A stretch of DNA of 64,000 nt from Roseiarcus sp963772555 (GCA_963772555.1 CAVYXQ010000004.1:1-64000); one strand, 5' to 3'; shown: positions 43,076 through 52,746, counted from the first letter of the stretch. The notes: a model not told the origin generated them from the sequence alone. Numbers and translations are program-made.

Positions 43076-43327
43076 ACCTCAAGGGCAAAATCCGCTCTGG
43101 GGCCCGCCCGCGAACTTGGCGCACCAGCTCAACACGTTGATGGAAAAACAAGTTTAGCCGATTTTAGACTTGCCGCGCGCTGACCGGCGTCGGAAATCCG
43201 GGCTGGACAAGTCAGGCCGTCTCTGGTACGTGTTTAATGATTGCGCACGTTTCCTTAGCGGCGGCGAGCGCGCGCCTCTCAACAACTTCAGGCTACGAGG
43301 CCTCGAGCCTCAAACAAAGGATTGCTC

Positions 43328-43579
43328 GTGCAAGTACTCGTTCGCGACAACAATGTCGATCAGGCCCTCAAGGCGCTCAAGAAAAAGATGCAGCGCGAGG
43401 GAATATTCCGCGAAATGAAGCTTCGTGGTCATTACGAGAAGCCCTCCGAAAAAAGGGCGCGCGAGAAGGCTGAGGCGGTTCGCCGCGCACGGAAGCTGGC
43501 GCGCAAGAAGCTGCAGCGCGAAGGACTGCTGCCGGTGAAGGCCAAGCCTGCGCCGGGCGCGCCGCGCTCGGCCGGCTGA
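43328..43579 (+). CDS. rpsU: 30S ribosomal protein S21
   Basis: 83 aa with a GTG start at 43328 that gives the family N-terminus (M)QVLVRDNNVDQALKALKKKM; AAAGGA lies eight bases upstream, while a start two codons earlier would be TTG. The body REGIFREMKLRGHYEKPSEKR and the Lys/Arg-rich tail are typical of S21, which binds the 30S near the anti-Shine-Dalgarno end. The tail extends to ~83 aa (KPAPGAPRSAG), a normal alphaproteobacterial length. Confidence 0.95.
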   Translation: MQVLVRDNNVDQALKALKKKMQREGIFREMKLRGHYEKPSEKRAREKAEAVRRARKLARKKLQREGLLPVKAKPAPGAPRSAG

Positions 43580-43638
43580 AGTCCCGGTCCGCGTGCTGCT
43601 GGCTGCGCTCGAATTTCGAAGCGCGGCGAGCGTTTTGA

Positions 43639-43661
43639 CCCCGCCCGCGCGGCGGGGTTTT
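43639..43661 (+). terminator. Rho-independent terminator after rpsU
   Basis: CCCCGCC (43639-43645) pairs with GGCGGGG (43651-43657) around five bases, followed by TTTT (43658-43661). Confidence 0.8.
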
Positions 43662-43732
43662 GATTCTGCCATCGGGTCGCTCACGCGACCGATCATCCGC
43701 TCGGGTTTCGAGAATGCGAGCGGGATCTGCGC

Positions 43733-44593
43733 ATGGTGAAGGCTATGGGTAGGCTGATGTCCGGGTGCGGTCGAGCGGCGATGGCGATGGCGATAGCGCT
43801 GGCGCTCGCCGCGTGCAGCGAGACCATCGGCGGGATGGGCCCCTCGGCCCATGTCGCGGAGATCGACACAGACGCCGCCGCCCAGGCGTCGAACGCCGGA
43901 AATCTCGCCTCGCTGACCGAGATCATCCAGCGCAACCCGAACGATCCTGCGGCCTATAACACGCGGGGCGTCGTCTACGCCAAGCTCGGGCGCTATCCCA
44001 GCGCGGTCGAAGACTTCAGCCACGCGATCGAACTCGATCCGCACTTCTCCGGCGCCTATACCAACCGGGCGCTGGCGTACCGCCAGGAGAAGAAGGATGA
44101 TCAGGCGATGCAGGACTTCAATTCGGCCATCGCCGCCAATCCGAACGATGCGGCGGCCTATCTTGGCCGAGGAAACCTTCTCCGCTCAAAAAACAACTTC
44201 GATGCGGCGTTAGCCGACCTGAACCAGGCGATCAGGCTCAATCCCGAGGGCGCGCAAGCCTACCATGCGCGCGGTCTCATCTATCAGCGCCAGGGCAACG
44301 ACGTTCAGGCGATCGCGGACTTCAACAACGCCATCGACCGCGATCCGTTCGCCGGCGAGCCCTACCAGGCCCGCGGCCAGAGCCTGATGGCGACTGGCAA
44401 ATACGATGCTGCGATCGAGGACTTCAACGCGGCCTTGAACGTGAACGCGAACAATTCGGACGCCTGGGCAGGCCTCGGCTATTGCTATGAAAAGCTGAAC
44501 AACCGAGCCAAGGCGGTCGAATCCTACCAGCGCGCCGTGCTTGTCAATCCCGGCAACAGCAACGCGCGCGCCGCCCTGCAGCGCCTGGGCTGA
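43733..44593 (+). CDS. TPR-repeat lipoprotein (NlpI-like)
   Basis: 286 aa. The signal peptide ends in a lipobox, LALAAC with Cys28, so the protein is probably anchored to the outer membrane. About six tetratricopeptide repeats follow from residue ~55 (for example AAYNTRGVVYAKLGRYPSAV, AAYLGRGNLLRSKNNFDAAL, AYHARGLIYQRQGNDVQAI, DAWAGLGYCYEKLNNRAKAV). TPR lipoproteins of this type act as adaptors for cell-wall enzymes; the exact role is not known. The start could also be one of two downstream ATGs in the signal peptide. Confidence 0.88.
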   Translation: MVKAMGRLMSGCGRAAMAMAIALALAACSETIGGMGPSAHVAEIDTDAAAQASNAGNLASLTEIIQRNPNDPAAYNTRGVVYAKLGRYPSAVEDFSHAIELDPHFSGAYTNRALAYRQEKKDDQAMQDFNSAIAANPNDAAAYLGRGNLLRSKNNFDAALADLNQAIRLNPEGAQAYHARGLIYQRQGNDVQAIADFNNAIDRDPFAGEPYQARGQSLMATGKYDAAIEDFNAALNVNANNSDAWAGLGYCYEKLNNRAKAVESYQRAVLVNPGNSNARAALQRLG

Positions 44594-44619
44594 GTTCGAC
44601 ACGCGCGTCCGCGCTCAGC

Positions 44620-45981
44620 CTACACGTCCAGCTCGGCCCGCCGGTCAGACTTCAGGTACTCTTCGAGCCAATGGACGTCGTACTGGCCGTTCTGCATGTC
44701 GGCATTTCGCACGAGCGCACGAAACAGCGGCAAGGTCGTCTCGATGCCGTCGACAATGAACTCGTCGAGCGCGCGTCGAAGACGCATCAACGCTTCCGTG
44801 CGGGTGCGGCCGTGAACGATGAGCTTGCCAACCAGAGAATCGTAGAACGGCGGAATGACGTAGCCTTGGTAGGCGGCGGAGTCGACCCGGACGCCGAGCC
44901 CCCCGGGCGGATGGAAATACGTGATCCGCCCCGGCGACGGCATGAAGGTTCCGGCGTGCTCGGCGTTGACCCGGCACTCGATCGCCGCGCCCAAGAAGCG
45001 GACGTCGTCCTGCGAGATCGACAGCGGCGATCCGGCGGCGATCTTGATCTGCTCGTTGACGATATCGATGCCGGTAATCATCTCCGTCACCGGATGCTCC
45101 ACCTGCAGTCGGGTGTTCATCTCGATGAAGTAGAACTTTCCATCCTCGTACAAGAACTCGACCGTTCCGACGCCCAGATAGCCGAGCTCGGCCATCGCCC
45201 GGGCCACGACGCCGCCGATCTCGTCGCGCTGTTCCGCGTTTAGGGCCGGAGAGGGGCCCTCCTCCCAGACCTTCTGGTGGCGCCTTTGCACGGAGCAGTC
45301 GCGTTCGCCAAGGTGTATGGCGCGACCTTGTCCGTCGCCAATGACCTGAACCTCGATGTGCCGCGGCTTGGACAGATACTTCTCGAGATAGACCGCGTCC
45401 TCGCCGAAGGCGGCCCGGGCCTCGAGGCGGGCTGCGCCGATGGCGTCAGCGAGGTCCCCCGGACCCTTGGCGACCTTCATCCCCCGGCCGCCGCCGCCGG
45501 CCGCGGCCTTCACGAGTATCGGGTAGCCGATCTCCGCCGCGATCTTCTGCGCCTCGTCCTCGTTGACGATTGCGCCCGTCGAGCCCGGGACGCAGGGGAT
45601 GCCAAGACGCGCCACCGTTCGCTTGGCCTCGATCTTGTCCCCCATCATGCGAATGTGCTCCGCCCTTGGGCCGATGAAAGCAATCTCATGCTCGCCGAGG
45701 ATGTCGGCAAAACGGGCGTTTTCCGACAAGAACCCATAGCCGGGATGAACGGCGTCCGCGCCGGTGATTTCACATGCCGCCACGATCGCCGGGATGTTGA
45801 GGTAGCTCTCGCGCGCCGGCGGCGGGCCTATGCACACGCTTTCGTCGGCGAGCTTGACATGCATCCCATCCTTGTCGGCGGTCGAATAGACCGCGACCGT
45901 CGCAATGCCGAGCTCCTTTGCCGCCCGCATGACCCGCAAGGCAATCTCGCCGCGGTTGGCGATCAGAATCTTATCGAACAT
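44620..45981 (-). CDS. accC: Acetyl-CoA carboxylase biotin carboxylase subunit AccC
   Basis: 453 aa. AccC carboxylates biotin on AccB using ATP and bicarbonate, the first step of fatty-acid synthesis. Motifs: FDKILIANRGEIALRVMRA at the N-terminus, HPGYGFLSENARFA, ATP-grasp loop KAAAGGGGRGMK, ERDCSVQRRHQKVWEE, FIEMNTRLQVEHPVTEMITG. The length fits the stand-alone subunit. It is downstream of accB on the minus strand, 54 bases apart. Confidence 0.97.
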   Translation of the reverse strand: MFDKILIANRGEIALRVMRAAKELGIATVAVYSTADKDGMHVKLADESVCIGPPPARESYLNIPAIVAACEITGADAVHPGYGFLSENARFADILGEHEIAFIGPRAEHIRMMGDKIEAKRTVARLGIPCVPGSTGAIVNEDEAQKIAAEIGYPILVKAAAGGGGRGMKVAKGPGDLADAIGAARLEARAAFGEDAVYLEKYLSKPRHIEVQVIGDGQGRAIHLGERDCSVQRRHQKVWEEGPSPALNAEQRDEIGGVVARAMAELGYLGVGTVEFLYEDGKFYFIEMNTRLQVEHPVTEMITGIDIVNEQIKIAAGSPLSISQDDVRFLGAAIECRVNAEHAGTFMPSPGRITYFHPPGGLGVRVDSAAYQGYVIPPFYDSLVGKLIVHGRTRTEALMRLRRALDEFIVDGIETTLPLFRALVRNADMQNGQYDVHWLEEYLKSDRRAELDV

Positions 45982-46035
45982 CGAAGCCGATCCGGCGCGG
46001 CCGCAGTCGGGAAGCGGCGTCGTTTTGCATTCCGG

Positions 46036-46521
46036 TCACTCGATGACGATCAAGGGTTGGTCATATTCGACGGGCGATCCTTCCGACACCAGGATGGCGA
46101 CGACCTTCCCCGCGCGCGGCGCGACGATCTCATTGAACGTCTTCATCGCCTCGACAAGCAGCAGCTTGTCTCCCGCCTTCACAAGCGAACCCACTTCGAC
46201 AAACGGCTTGGCTTCCGGGCTAGGCCGCAAATAGGCAGTTCCGACCATCGGCGACTTTACCGCTCCGGCAAGCTCATCGACGGCCTTGTCGGCAGACGCG
46301 TCAGCGGCAGCAACCGGCGCGCCTTGCGGGGGCCCGCCGGCCACTGGCGGCGGACCGGCCGAGGCGTTTAGGCGCGCGACCCGTACATGCAGTTCTCCGA
46401 AATCGACCTCGACCTCGCTAAGATCGAACCTGGCCGCGATCTGGGCCAGACGTTCGATCACGCCCAGGTCGACGGGACTTTGCCCGGACTCGTCTAATCG
46501 CAGGCCGGACGGCTTCTTCAT
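46036..46521 (-). CDS. accB: Acetyl-CoA carboxylase biotin carboxyl carrier protein AccB
   Basis: 161 aa. The C-terminal biotinyl domain has the acceptor Lys127 in LLVEAMKTFNEIVAPRAG; MKTFN instead of MKVMN is a common variant. The N-terminal helix (VIERLAQIAARFDLSEVEVD) is the AccB dimer region, joined by an Ala/Pro-rich linker. It is the first gene of accBC. aroQ, often before accB in relatives, is absent here. Confidence 0.96.
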   Translation of the reverse strand: MKKPSGLRLDESGQSPVDLGVIERLAQIAARFDLSEVEVDFGELHVRVARLNASAGPPPVAGGPPQGAPVAAADASADKAVDELAGAVKSPMVGTAYLRPSPEAKPFVEVGSLVKAGDKLLLVEAMKTFNEIVAPRAGKVVAILVSEGSPVEYDQPLIVIE

Positions 46522-46876
46522 AGGCTCTGGCTCTTTTGGGACAGACGGCGTCGGGACTTGGCTGTCCTATATCCCGTCGAGTCGAGCTAATAAAGACCGG
46601 GAAAGCACCGCCGCTTCGCTGCCTCGGCTCTTGCGCCCTCGGGAACACGTTCGCAACCTTTTGCCTGCAATTGGCCAGAGCTTAATCCATCATGCAGGAA
46701 ACAAATGAAGAACTCAGCCTTGCGCAATTCGTGGGCACAGGCGTCCACAAAAACTTAACCATGTCAGCTGTCTGAATAGAAACGAAACAGGCGGGGAACC
46801 CGGACTCATCCGCCCGCCGCTCCGGTCAGGAGGTCGCCACGAGGCAAATGCAAAGCCGTCGGCTTGCAGCGCCCTG
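46522..46876. other. Intergenic region upstream of accB
   Basis: 355 bases between accB (leftward) and the end of a small leftward gene, so it holds the accBC promoter. GC is lower around 46690-46800. A short palindrome, CGCCCT-GCT-AGGGCG, lies near 46869-46883 and may end the small upstream gene's transcript. No gene was recognised. Confidence 0.5.
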
Positions 46877-47143
46877 CTAGGGCGATGGGCCGCGGGGCGG
46901 CTCGGGAAGGCCGAGCGGCGAGTAACGCTGATAGTGTTGATCAAAGGCGGCAGGGGCAGGATCTCCGATCGACGCCACTGATTCGGTCAACGCTTTTTGT
47001 TGATCATCGAGGATGGCGCTAACGTGCCATCGCCAAGTCGAGGGATCGTTTGAGCTGGCGTCGTTGCCGACCGCCGATATGCCTGCCGCGTAGCCTGCGC
47101 TGCCGCCAATCGCCGTCAGAACCAGAATGAGGGACTTCCGCAA
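46877..47143 (-). CDS. Small hypothetical exported or membrane protein
   Basis: 88 aa if the TTG at 47143 is used; GGGAGGAG lies six bases upstream and no better start fits, since longer frames add Arg-rich sequence before the hydrophobic segment. The N-terminus RKSLILVLTAIGGSAGYAAGIS is a signal peptide or single membrane helix. The rest is polar (STWRWHVSAILDDQQKALTE) with a Pro-rich end. I do not recognise the family. It lies alone between accB and hdaA, all leftward. Confidence 0.5.
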   Translation of the reverse strand: MRKSLILVLTAIGGSAGYAAGISAVGNDASSNDPSTWRWHVSAILDDQQKALTESVASIGDPAPAAFDQHYQRYSPLGLPEPPRGPSP

Positions 47144-47242
47144 CGTCTCCTCCCGTGTTCCAAACTCTTTCGTGCCCCTCCGCGCGCGCCCTAGTCCCAT
47201 CAGGCTCGTTCAGAAGCCCTTAAGCATAAGTTTGTGGCTCGG

Positions 47243-47935
47243 CTAAGGCGACTCGCCTGGCGGGGCGACCTGGCGCAACAATTCACTCGCCATGGCGCGC
47301 GTCACACGGCGCCCCTGCGCCAGCGCTTCGCGGTCCAGGTTGGCCACGAGCTTGCGCGCAACCCCAAGCGACCGCTCAATTCTCATTGCAATATAGGCGA
47401 CCACGTGCGGCTCGACTTGCAGCTGGCGGTCGCTAAAGAGTTTGAACAACACAGCCTCGGTCAGCTCGACATCGGGGGTCTCCAGACGGACGACAGGGGC
47501 GAGACGAAGGCGCGAAAGCAAGTCGGGCGTCTTCAGCCCCCATTCGCTCGGGGCGGCGCGCGCGGTCATCAGCAGCCATGCCTGGTTCTGCAGAGCGCCG
47601 TTGATGACGTGGAAGAGATGCTCCTCGGACCGATGCGCCCGATCGGCATCCTCGATCAGGATTGCGGAGTTCTCGACCCATAGCTGAGGATGCGCTTGGG
47701 CCAGCTCCTCGGCGCTCAAGGTAACGGCGTCGGCCCTCGCCGCCCAGAGAGAGGCAAGATGGCTCTTGCCAGCGCCCTCCGGCCCAACGAGCAATAGCAG
47801 CCGCCCAGCCCAGCCCGGCCACCGGTCGATCGCCCCTATCGCCTCGCGGTTCGAAGGCGCGACGAGAAAGTCGTCCCGCGCGAAGCTTGGCGTCTGCGGC
47901 CAGTCGAGGATGAGTTGTCGCGGAGGGGCCGTCAT
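47243..47935 (-). CDS. hdaA: HdaA, DnaA-related regulator of replication initiation
   Basis: 230 aa, matching HdaA (the Hda homologue of alphaproteobacteria). It promotes ATP hydrolysis by DnaA together with the sliding clamp, limiting re-initiation. A Hda-like N-terminus with a clamp-binding peptide is seen in RQLILDWPQ; then Walker A GPEGAGKS (51-58), a degenerate Walker B AILIEDADRA, and sensor regions SEWGLKTPDLLSRLRLA. There is no C-terminal DNA-binding domain IV, distinguishing it from DnaA. Its start overlaps the stop of the upstream permease gene (ATGA at 47932-47935). Confidence 0.92.
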   Translation of the reverse strand: MTAPPRQLILDWPQTPSFARDDFLVAPSNREAIGAIDRWPGWAGRLLLLVGPEGAGKSHLASLWAARADAVTLSAEELAQAHPQLWVENSAILIEDADRAHRSEEHLFHVINGALQNQAWLLMTARAAPSEWGLKTPDLLSRLRLAPVVRLETPDVELTEAVLFKLFSDRQLQVEPHVVAYIAMRIERSLGVARKLVANLDREALAQGRRVTRAMASELLRQVAPPGESP

Positions 47936-49041
47936 TGTCTCGCCGCTGCCGAATTTCCGCGATACAGCGAGCTCTTGAGATAAATCGCAATCAGATGGCG
48001 AGCGATCACCCCGATCGCCGCAGCGGTTGGAACGGCGATGATGAGCCCGACGAAACCGAACAGATCGCCGAAGGCCAGCAGCGCGAACATGAGCCAGACC
48101 GGATGCAGGCCAACGGATTGGCCGACCAATTTCGGCGATATCACGTTTCCCTCGAGGAACTGTCCCGCCCCGACGACGGCGAGCGCCATGAAGAACAACT
48201 TGAGGCTCGGCCAGCCTTGGACAAGGGCGACGCCAAGCGAAAAGATGAGCGCGGTGAGCGACCCGACATACGGGACGAAACTGAGCACGCCACCGGCGGC
48301 GCCGATCAGCAGGCCGAAATCGAGCCCGATCAGAGAGAGCCCAAGGCTGTACCAGAGCCCGAGAAAGAGGCAGACCAGCGACTGCCCTCGGATGAACCCG
48401 GCCAGAGCATGGTTGATTTCCTTGAAGATGGCCCTCAGGCGGTCGCGATAATCAAGCGGCAGCCAGCTGTCGATCTCGCCGATCATCCTGTGCCAATCGA
48501 TCAGGATGTAGAAGGCGACAACGGGAGTAATGACCAGGAGCGAAAGGAATCCGAAGACGGCCGCTCCGCCCGAAACGAGGGACTTCAAGGCATTGATCAG
48601 CCACTGGGCGCCCTCAGCGACAAGATCGCCGACTGACTTTTGAAGCTGACTGCTCGAGAGCGTTTCGCCGAGCCCAAGCGCGCTCAGCCAGCGGCCGCCG
48701 TACTTTTGGTTGAGGTAGTCGCCTTCCTCCACTGCGAGCGATTGCAACCGGGTCGCGTAACCGGGGAGACGCTCGGAAAACGCGATGAACTGGGCGCTGA
48801 GAGTCGGCGCGATGAGGATCAAGGCGAGTGCGAGCACTGCGGCGAAGACGACCAGAATCAGCAGGGATGCGCCGAGCCGGTTGAAGCCGAGCCGCTGCAT
48901 TTTGCTGACGACGGGATCGAGAAGGTAGCCCAAGGCGATTCCCGCCGCGAATGGAGCGACGACCGAACCGAGCACATGCAGCGCATAGAGGATCGCCGCA
49001 AGCACCGCGGCCCAAAACAGGATTTGACGTTCCAAACTCAC
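47932..49041 (-). CDS. AI-2E-family (PerM/YdiK-like) membrane protein
   Basis: 369 aa from a GTG at 49041 (GAGG upstream); earlier in-frame sequence is not protein-like. About eight membrane helices are present, with the family core around SFVPYVGSLTALIFSLGVALVQGW, and QFLEGNVISPKLVGQSVGLHPVWLMFALLAFG. The family includes E. coli TqsA and PerM; individual transport roles are mostly unproven, and some relatives export ions. It is translationally coupled to hdaA, a pairing conserved in Hyphomicrobiales. Confidence 0.87.
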   Translation of the reverse strand: MSLERQILFWAAVLAAILYALHVLGSVVAPFAAGIALGYLLDPVVSKMQRLGFNRLGASLLILVVFAAVLALALILIAPTLSAQFIAFSERLPGYATRLQSLAVEEGDYLNQKYGGRWLSALGLGETLSSSQLQKSVGDLVAEGAQWLINALKSLVSGGAAVFGFLSLLVITPVVAFYILIDWHRMIGEIDSWLPLDYRDRLRAIFKEINHALAGFIRGQSLVCLFLGLWYSLGLSLIGLDFGLLIGAAGGVLSFVPYVGSLTALIFSLGVALVQGWPSLKLFFMALAVVGAGQFLEGNVISPKLVGQSVGLHPVWLMFALLAFGDLFGFVGLIIAVPTAAAIGVIARHLIAIYLKSSLYRGNSAAARQ

Positions 49042-49214
49042 TGGCCGCGCCTCATCCGAGGTCCACGCCACGGTCGTCGTCTGCAGCGAATGCCAAATGC
49101 ATCCCCATGGGACGAGGAGCGCCCCACCCTCCCCGATACCGTTCGCGATGCGACTGTTCGAGAGACAGGACCAAGTTTGACCTTCCTTGCCGGCGGTGGC
49201 AACGGGCGGGGCAG

Positions 49215-49766
49215 CTATCGGGTCATGTGGTCGAGCCACTTGGTTATGTAGACGCCTCCCGAGGCCACGGTCGTTACGGCGACCGCCCATTCGAGATAGG
49301 TCTGCAAAGGTTGAGGGTTCAGGCCATAGGCGCGCACGCCAAGAGCGAAACCGGCGAGGCCGATTTGCGCGGCGGTGTTCAGTTTTGACTCCCACACCGG
49401 CCGAATTTCGACGGGCTTGTCCAACAGCCAGGACACAAGCACAGCGACCAGGATCATTACGTCCCGCGAAACGACTGTGATGGCGAGCCACGCCGGAAGG
49501 CCGCCATAGATCGAGAGCGACACGTAGATGGAAATCAGGAGCGCCTTGTCCGCTAGGGGATCAAGATATGCGCCGAGTTCCGTGCGCAACTCGAAGTGTC
49601 TGGCAATGAACCCGTCGATTGCGTCAGAAACGCCCGCCAGGAGAAAGATCGAGAATGCGGCGAGGAAGCGTTGCGAGACAATCATCGAGACGGCCAACGG
49701 CGTCATCAACATTCTCGCCAATGTGATCATGTTTGGGATATTGTTGAGGATCCGAGAAATTTTCAT
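49215..49766 (-). CDS. CDP-alcohol phosphatidyltransferase family protein
   Basis: 183 aa. The family motif is DAIDGFIARHFELRTELGAYLDPLADK; membrane helices surround it. The N-terminus MKISRILNNIPNMITLARM is PgsA-like, but a separate PgsA is at 37136. Cardiolipin synthase of the CDP-alcohol type or another phospholipid head-group transferase is possible. It precedes the AI-2E gene and hdaA on the same strand and is divergent from purM. Confidence 0.88.
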   Translation of the reverse strand: MKISRILNNIPNMITLARMLMTPLAVSMIVSQRFLAAFSIFLLAGVSDAIDGFIARHFELRTELGAYLDPLADKALLISIYVSLSIYGGLPAWLAITVVSRDVMILVAVLVSWLLDKPVEIRPVWESKLNTAAQIGLAGFALGVRAYGLNPQPLQTYLEWAVAVTTVASGGVYITKWLDHMTR

Positions 49767-49950
49767 GAAATGCCGACGCTAAGCGTCCCAGCCTCAGGTT
49801 TTTCCGCCGATGGAGCGGACGGCTCAATTTGCGCTCGAAATGGGGTTCGTCGACGAACGTCTAACACGGTTGGCTGAGCGCTGGAAAAGGCACGGTTGCG
49901 GCCCTTCGACCCATCCTGTACGCCCGCGCGAGCGTTTTCGTGGAGCGCCG

Positions 49951-51015
49951 ATGTCGGACAGCCGCAGACCGATGACCTATTCCGAGGCCGGCGTCGATAT
50001 CGACCGGGGCAATCGCGTTGTCGACCGCATCAAGCCGCTGGCGCGCGCGACCGGCCGGCCCGGGGCGGACGCCAAACTCGGCGGTTTCGGCGCCCTTTTT
50101 GATCTCAAGGCCGCGGGTTTTGCCGATCCGATTCTGGTCGCCGCCAACGACGGCGTTGGAACCAAGGTGAAAATTGCCATCGAGAGCGGCATATACGACA
50201 CGATCGGCGTCGACCTGGTCGCGATGTGCGTGAACGACATCGTCGTGCAGGGGGCAGAGCCGCTTTTGTTCCTGGATTATTTTGCCTCAGCCAAGCTGGA
50301 CGAGGAGGTCGTCGTGGCCGTCGTCGCAGGCATCGCGGAAGGTTGCGCGGAGTCGGGCTGTGCGCTGGTCGGCGGCGAAACAGCCGAAATGCCCGGCTTG
50401 TACGCGCCCGGCGATTTCGATCTGGCAGGTTTCGCCGTCGGCGCCGCCGAGCGCGGAACCCTGCTGCCCCGAGCGGGCTTGAAGCCCGGCGACGCCGTGT
50501 TCGGGATGCCGTCGTCCGGACTGCATTCCAACGGCTTTTCGCTGGTCCGACGCATCGTGTCGCGTTCCGGCCTCGCCTGGGACAGTCCCGCCCCGTTTGA
50601 GCCTTCGCGTTCGCTTGCGGCGGCGTTGCTCACCCCGACCCGACTCTACGTGCGGCCTCTTCTCAAGGCGCTGTCGGGCTCGCAGGGCATCCTCGCGCTC
50701 GCCCATATCACCGGCGGCGGCTATACTGACAATCTACCGCGCGTGCTGAGCTCGGACCTCTCCGTTGCGCTTGATCTTGACGCGTTCGCGCCTTCCCCAG
50801 TCTTCTCGTGGCTCGCAACCTCTGGAGCGATCGCCGAGGACGAAATGCTCCGCACGTTCAACTGTGGATTCGGCATGACTGCGTTCGTCTCCGCGGATCA
50901 CGAAGAGGAGGCGCGGGCCGCGCTTGCAGCAGCCGGCCTGGCGCCGGCGCTCATCGGCCGCGTCGTGGCTCGTGCGGGTCCGAGCGTTGTCATGTACGGA
51001 CGGCTCCGACTGTGA
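49951..51015 (+). CDS. purM: Phosphoribosylformylglycinamidine cyclo-ligase PurM
   Basis: 354 aa. PurM closes the imidazole ring to make AIR in purine synthesis. Motifs: YSEAGVDIDRGNRVVDRIK, GGFGALFDL, AANDGVGTKVKIA, MCVNDIVVQGAEPLLFLDY, GCALVGGETAEMPGLY, GMPSSGLHSNGFSLVR, ITGGGYTDNLPRVL. The ATG at 49951 is used; an ATG seven codons later is an alternative. The stop overlaps the GTG start of purN (GTGA), the usual purMN arrangement. Confidence 0.96.
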   Translation: MSDSRRPMTYSEAGVDIDRGNRVVDRIKPLARATGRPGADAKLGGFGALFDLKAAGFADPILVAANDGVGTKVKIAIESGIYDTIGVDLVAMCVNDIVVQGAEPLLFLDYFASAKLDEEVVVAVVAGIAEGCAESGCALVGGETAEMPGLYAPGDFDLAGFAVGAAERGTLLPRAGLKPGDAVFGMPSSGLHSNGFSLVRRIVSRSGLAWDSPAPFEPSRSLAAALLTPTRLYVRPLLKALSGSQGILALAHITGGGYTDNLPRVLSSDLSVALDLDAFAPSPVFSWLATSGAIAEDEMLRTFNCGFGMTAFVSADHEEEARAALAAAGLAPALIGRVVARAGPSVVMYGRLRL

Positions 51016-51614
51016 CGGAGCGGATTCGAACCGCAATTCTGATTTCTGGCCGCGGCTCGAACATGAGCGCGTTGATCGCAGCGTCCCGCAACCCGAGATT
51101 TGCGGCCGAGGTTGTGCTCGTGTTGTCCGACACGCCTGAGGCGGCCGGGCTGGCGGCGGCGCGGCAGGCCGGCGTGTCCGCAAGGTCGCTCGACTTTCGC
51201 GGCTTCGCCGGCCGGGAGGCGTTCGAGGCTGAACTGCAAGGCCAACTGATCGCCGGCGGCGTCGAACTCGTGTGTCTGGCCGGATTCATGCGCGTCTTGA
51301 GCCGGAAATTTGTTGAACAATGGCGGGGTCGGATCTTGAATATTCATCCGTCGTTGTTGCCTGAGTTTCGCGGTCTTCATACGCACGAACGCGTGCTCGC
51401 CGAGGCCCGCAGCGAACACGGATGCACTGTGCATCATGTCGCGGCCGAACTCGACGCGGGGCCGATCGTCGCCCAGGCTCGGGTCCCCGTTCTTCCCGGC
51501 GACGACGTCTCCGCCCTGGCCGCGCGCGTCCTCGTCGAGGAACATCGTATCTATCCGCAGGCCGTGGACGCGGTAGCCCGTGCGCTGCGCGCCTGCCCGC
51601 CTCCGGCGACCTAA
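51012..51614 (+). CDS. purN: Phosphoribosylglycinamide formyltransferase PurN
   Basis: 200 aa from the GTG at 51012 that overlaps the purM stop. PurN adds a formyl group from 10-formyl-THF to GAR. Motifs: AILISGRGSNMSALI, VCLAGFMRVLS, ILNIHPSLLPEFRGLHTH, GCTVHHVAAELDAGPIVAQARVPV; catalytic Asn, His and Asp are in these. The TAA stop (51612-51614) is formed at the left junction of the IS630-type element that follows. Confidence 0.96.
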   Translation: MTERIRTAILISGRGSNMSALIAASRNPRFAAEVVLVLSDTPEAAGLAAARQAGVSARSLDFRGFAGREAFEAELQGQLIAGGVELVCLAGFMRVLSRKFVEQWRGRILNIHPSLLPEFRGLHTHERVLAEARSEHGCTVHHVAAELDAGPIVAQARVPVLPGDDVSALAARVLVEEHRIYPQAVDAVARALRACPPPAT

Positions 51615-52746
51615 GCAGATTCTGTTTGGTTAACCAACGGATAAGTGTTTTGCGATTCGCTGCCTGCGGCGATTCGCAAGGTGTGTGGCATGGCGGGAAA
51701 GTCTCCGGTTACGGCGAGCGATGAACAACGCGCCGGCCTCTTGGCTCTTGCCGGTTCACGGGATCGCGGCGAGGCGGACCGGGCGCGCGCCGTGCTTTTG
51801 ACGCTGGCTGGTTGGACCAGCCCCAAGATCGCGGAGGCGTTTGGCGTGCGGGAGGATACGGTTCGCCTGTGGCGCAGCGACTTCGCCGCCGGCGGCATCG
51901 CAGCGCTGAAGGCCAGCATCGCGCCTGGCCCGCCTCCGCTGAAGAGCGAAGCCGCCTTGCGCGTCGCCACCCCCTTGCTGGAAGAACCTGTGGCCGACCG
52001 GCGCAACTGGACGATCCACCGCCTTCGGGCCGAGATCGAAGCGCGCGAGGGCGTGCGCATCAGCCGTTCGCAACTGTCCAAGGCCTTGCGAAAAAAAAGT
52101 TCCGCTGGCGGCGGCCGCGGCACACGCTGAAGGGACGTCAGATGCAAAGCGAGGTGCAACGGGTGGGCCTGCGCCTGCAACTGCGCAAACAGCAGGCCGA
52201 AGCGGGCGACATCGTTCTGCTCTACGGCGATGAGAGCGAGGCGCTGACCCATCCCTATCTCGCCCGCGCCTGGGCGAGGTCGGGGGCGGACTTGCGTGTG
52301 CCGGCGCCGGGGCAGGCCGAGAAGGTCGCGATCCTGGGGTCGCTCGATCACCTCACGCGCCAACTCATCGTCCATACCAGCCCGACCAAGCGCAGCAGCG
52401 ATTTCATCGCCCATCTGGAGCAACTCGACCGTCTCTTTGGACCGCAGCCCGGGCGACAGGCCAAGCCGGTCGTGCTGGTCGAGGACAATGGTCCGATCCA
52501 CACCAGCAAACGCTCGCTCGCCGCCCTGGCCGCCCGCGCACACTGGCTCTCCGTCGAGTGGCTGCCGAAATACGCCCCCGAACTCAATGACATCGAGCCG
52601 GTCTGGCGCGATCTTAAGGCCCATCACCTCGCCCACCAGACCTTCACCGACGCCGCCGCGCTCGACCAGGCCATCCATGACGCCGTCATCGATCTCAACC
52701 GCGAGCGCATCCTCGATCCGTTGGCCACGCCGCGAATCTCTGCTTA
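51612..52746 (+). mobile_element. IS630-family insertion sequence (about 1.13 kb) flanked by TA
   Basis: The element body runs 51614-52744. Its ends are short, imperfect inverted repeats: AGCAGATTCTG on the left, and on the right the complement reads AGCAGAGATTCG. TA dinucleotides flank it at 51612-51613 and 52745-52746, the target duplication of IS630/Tc1-mariner elements. It carries one transposase in two overlapping frames. The insertion lies exactly at the purN stop codon and before ppk. Confidence 0.9.

Noticed and set aside
49215..49766. Naming this CDP-alcohol transferase pgsA
   Set aside because: A better pgsA candidate, in the expected neighbourhood with moaDE, is at 37136-37729; the second enzyme is left unnamed.
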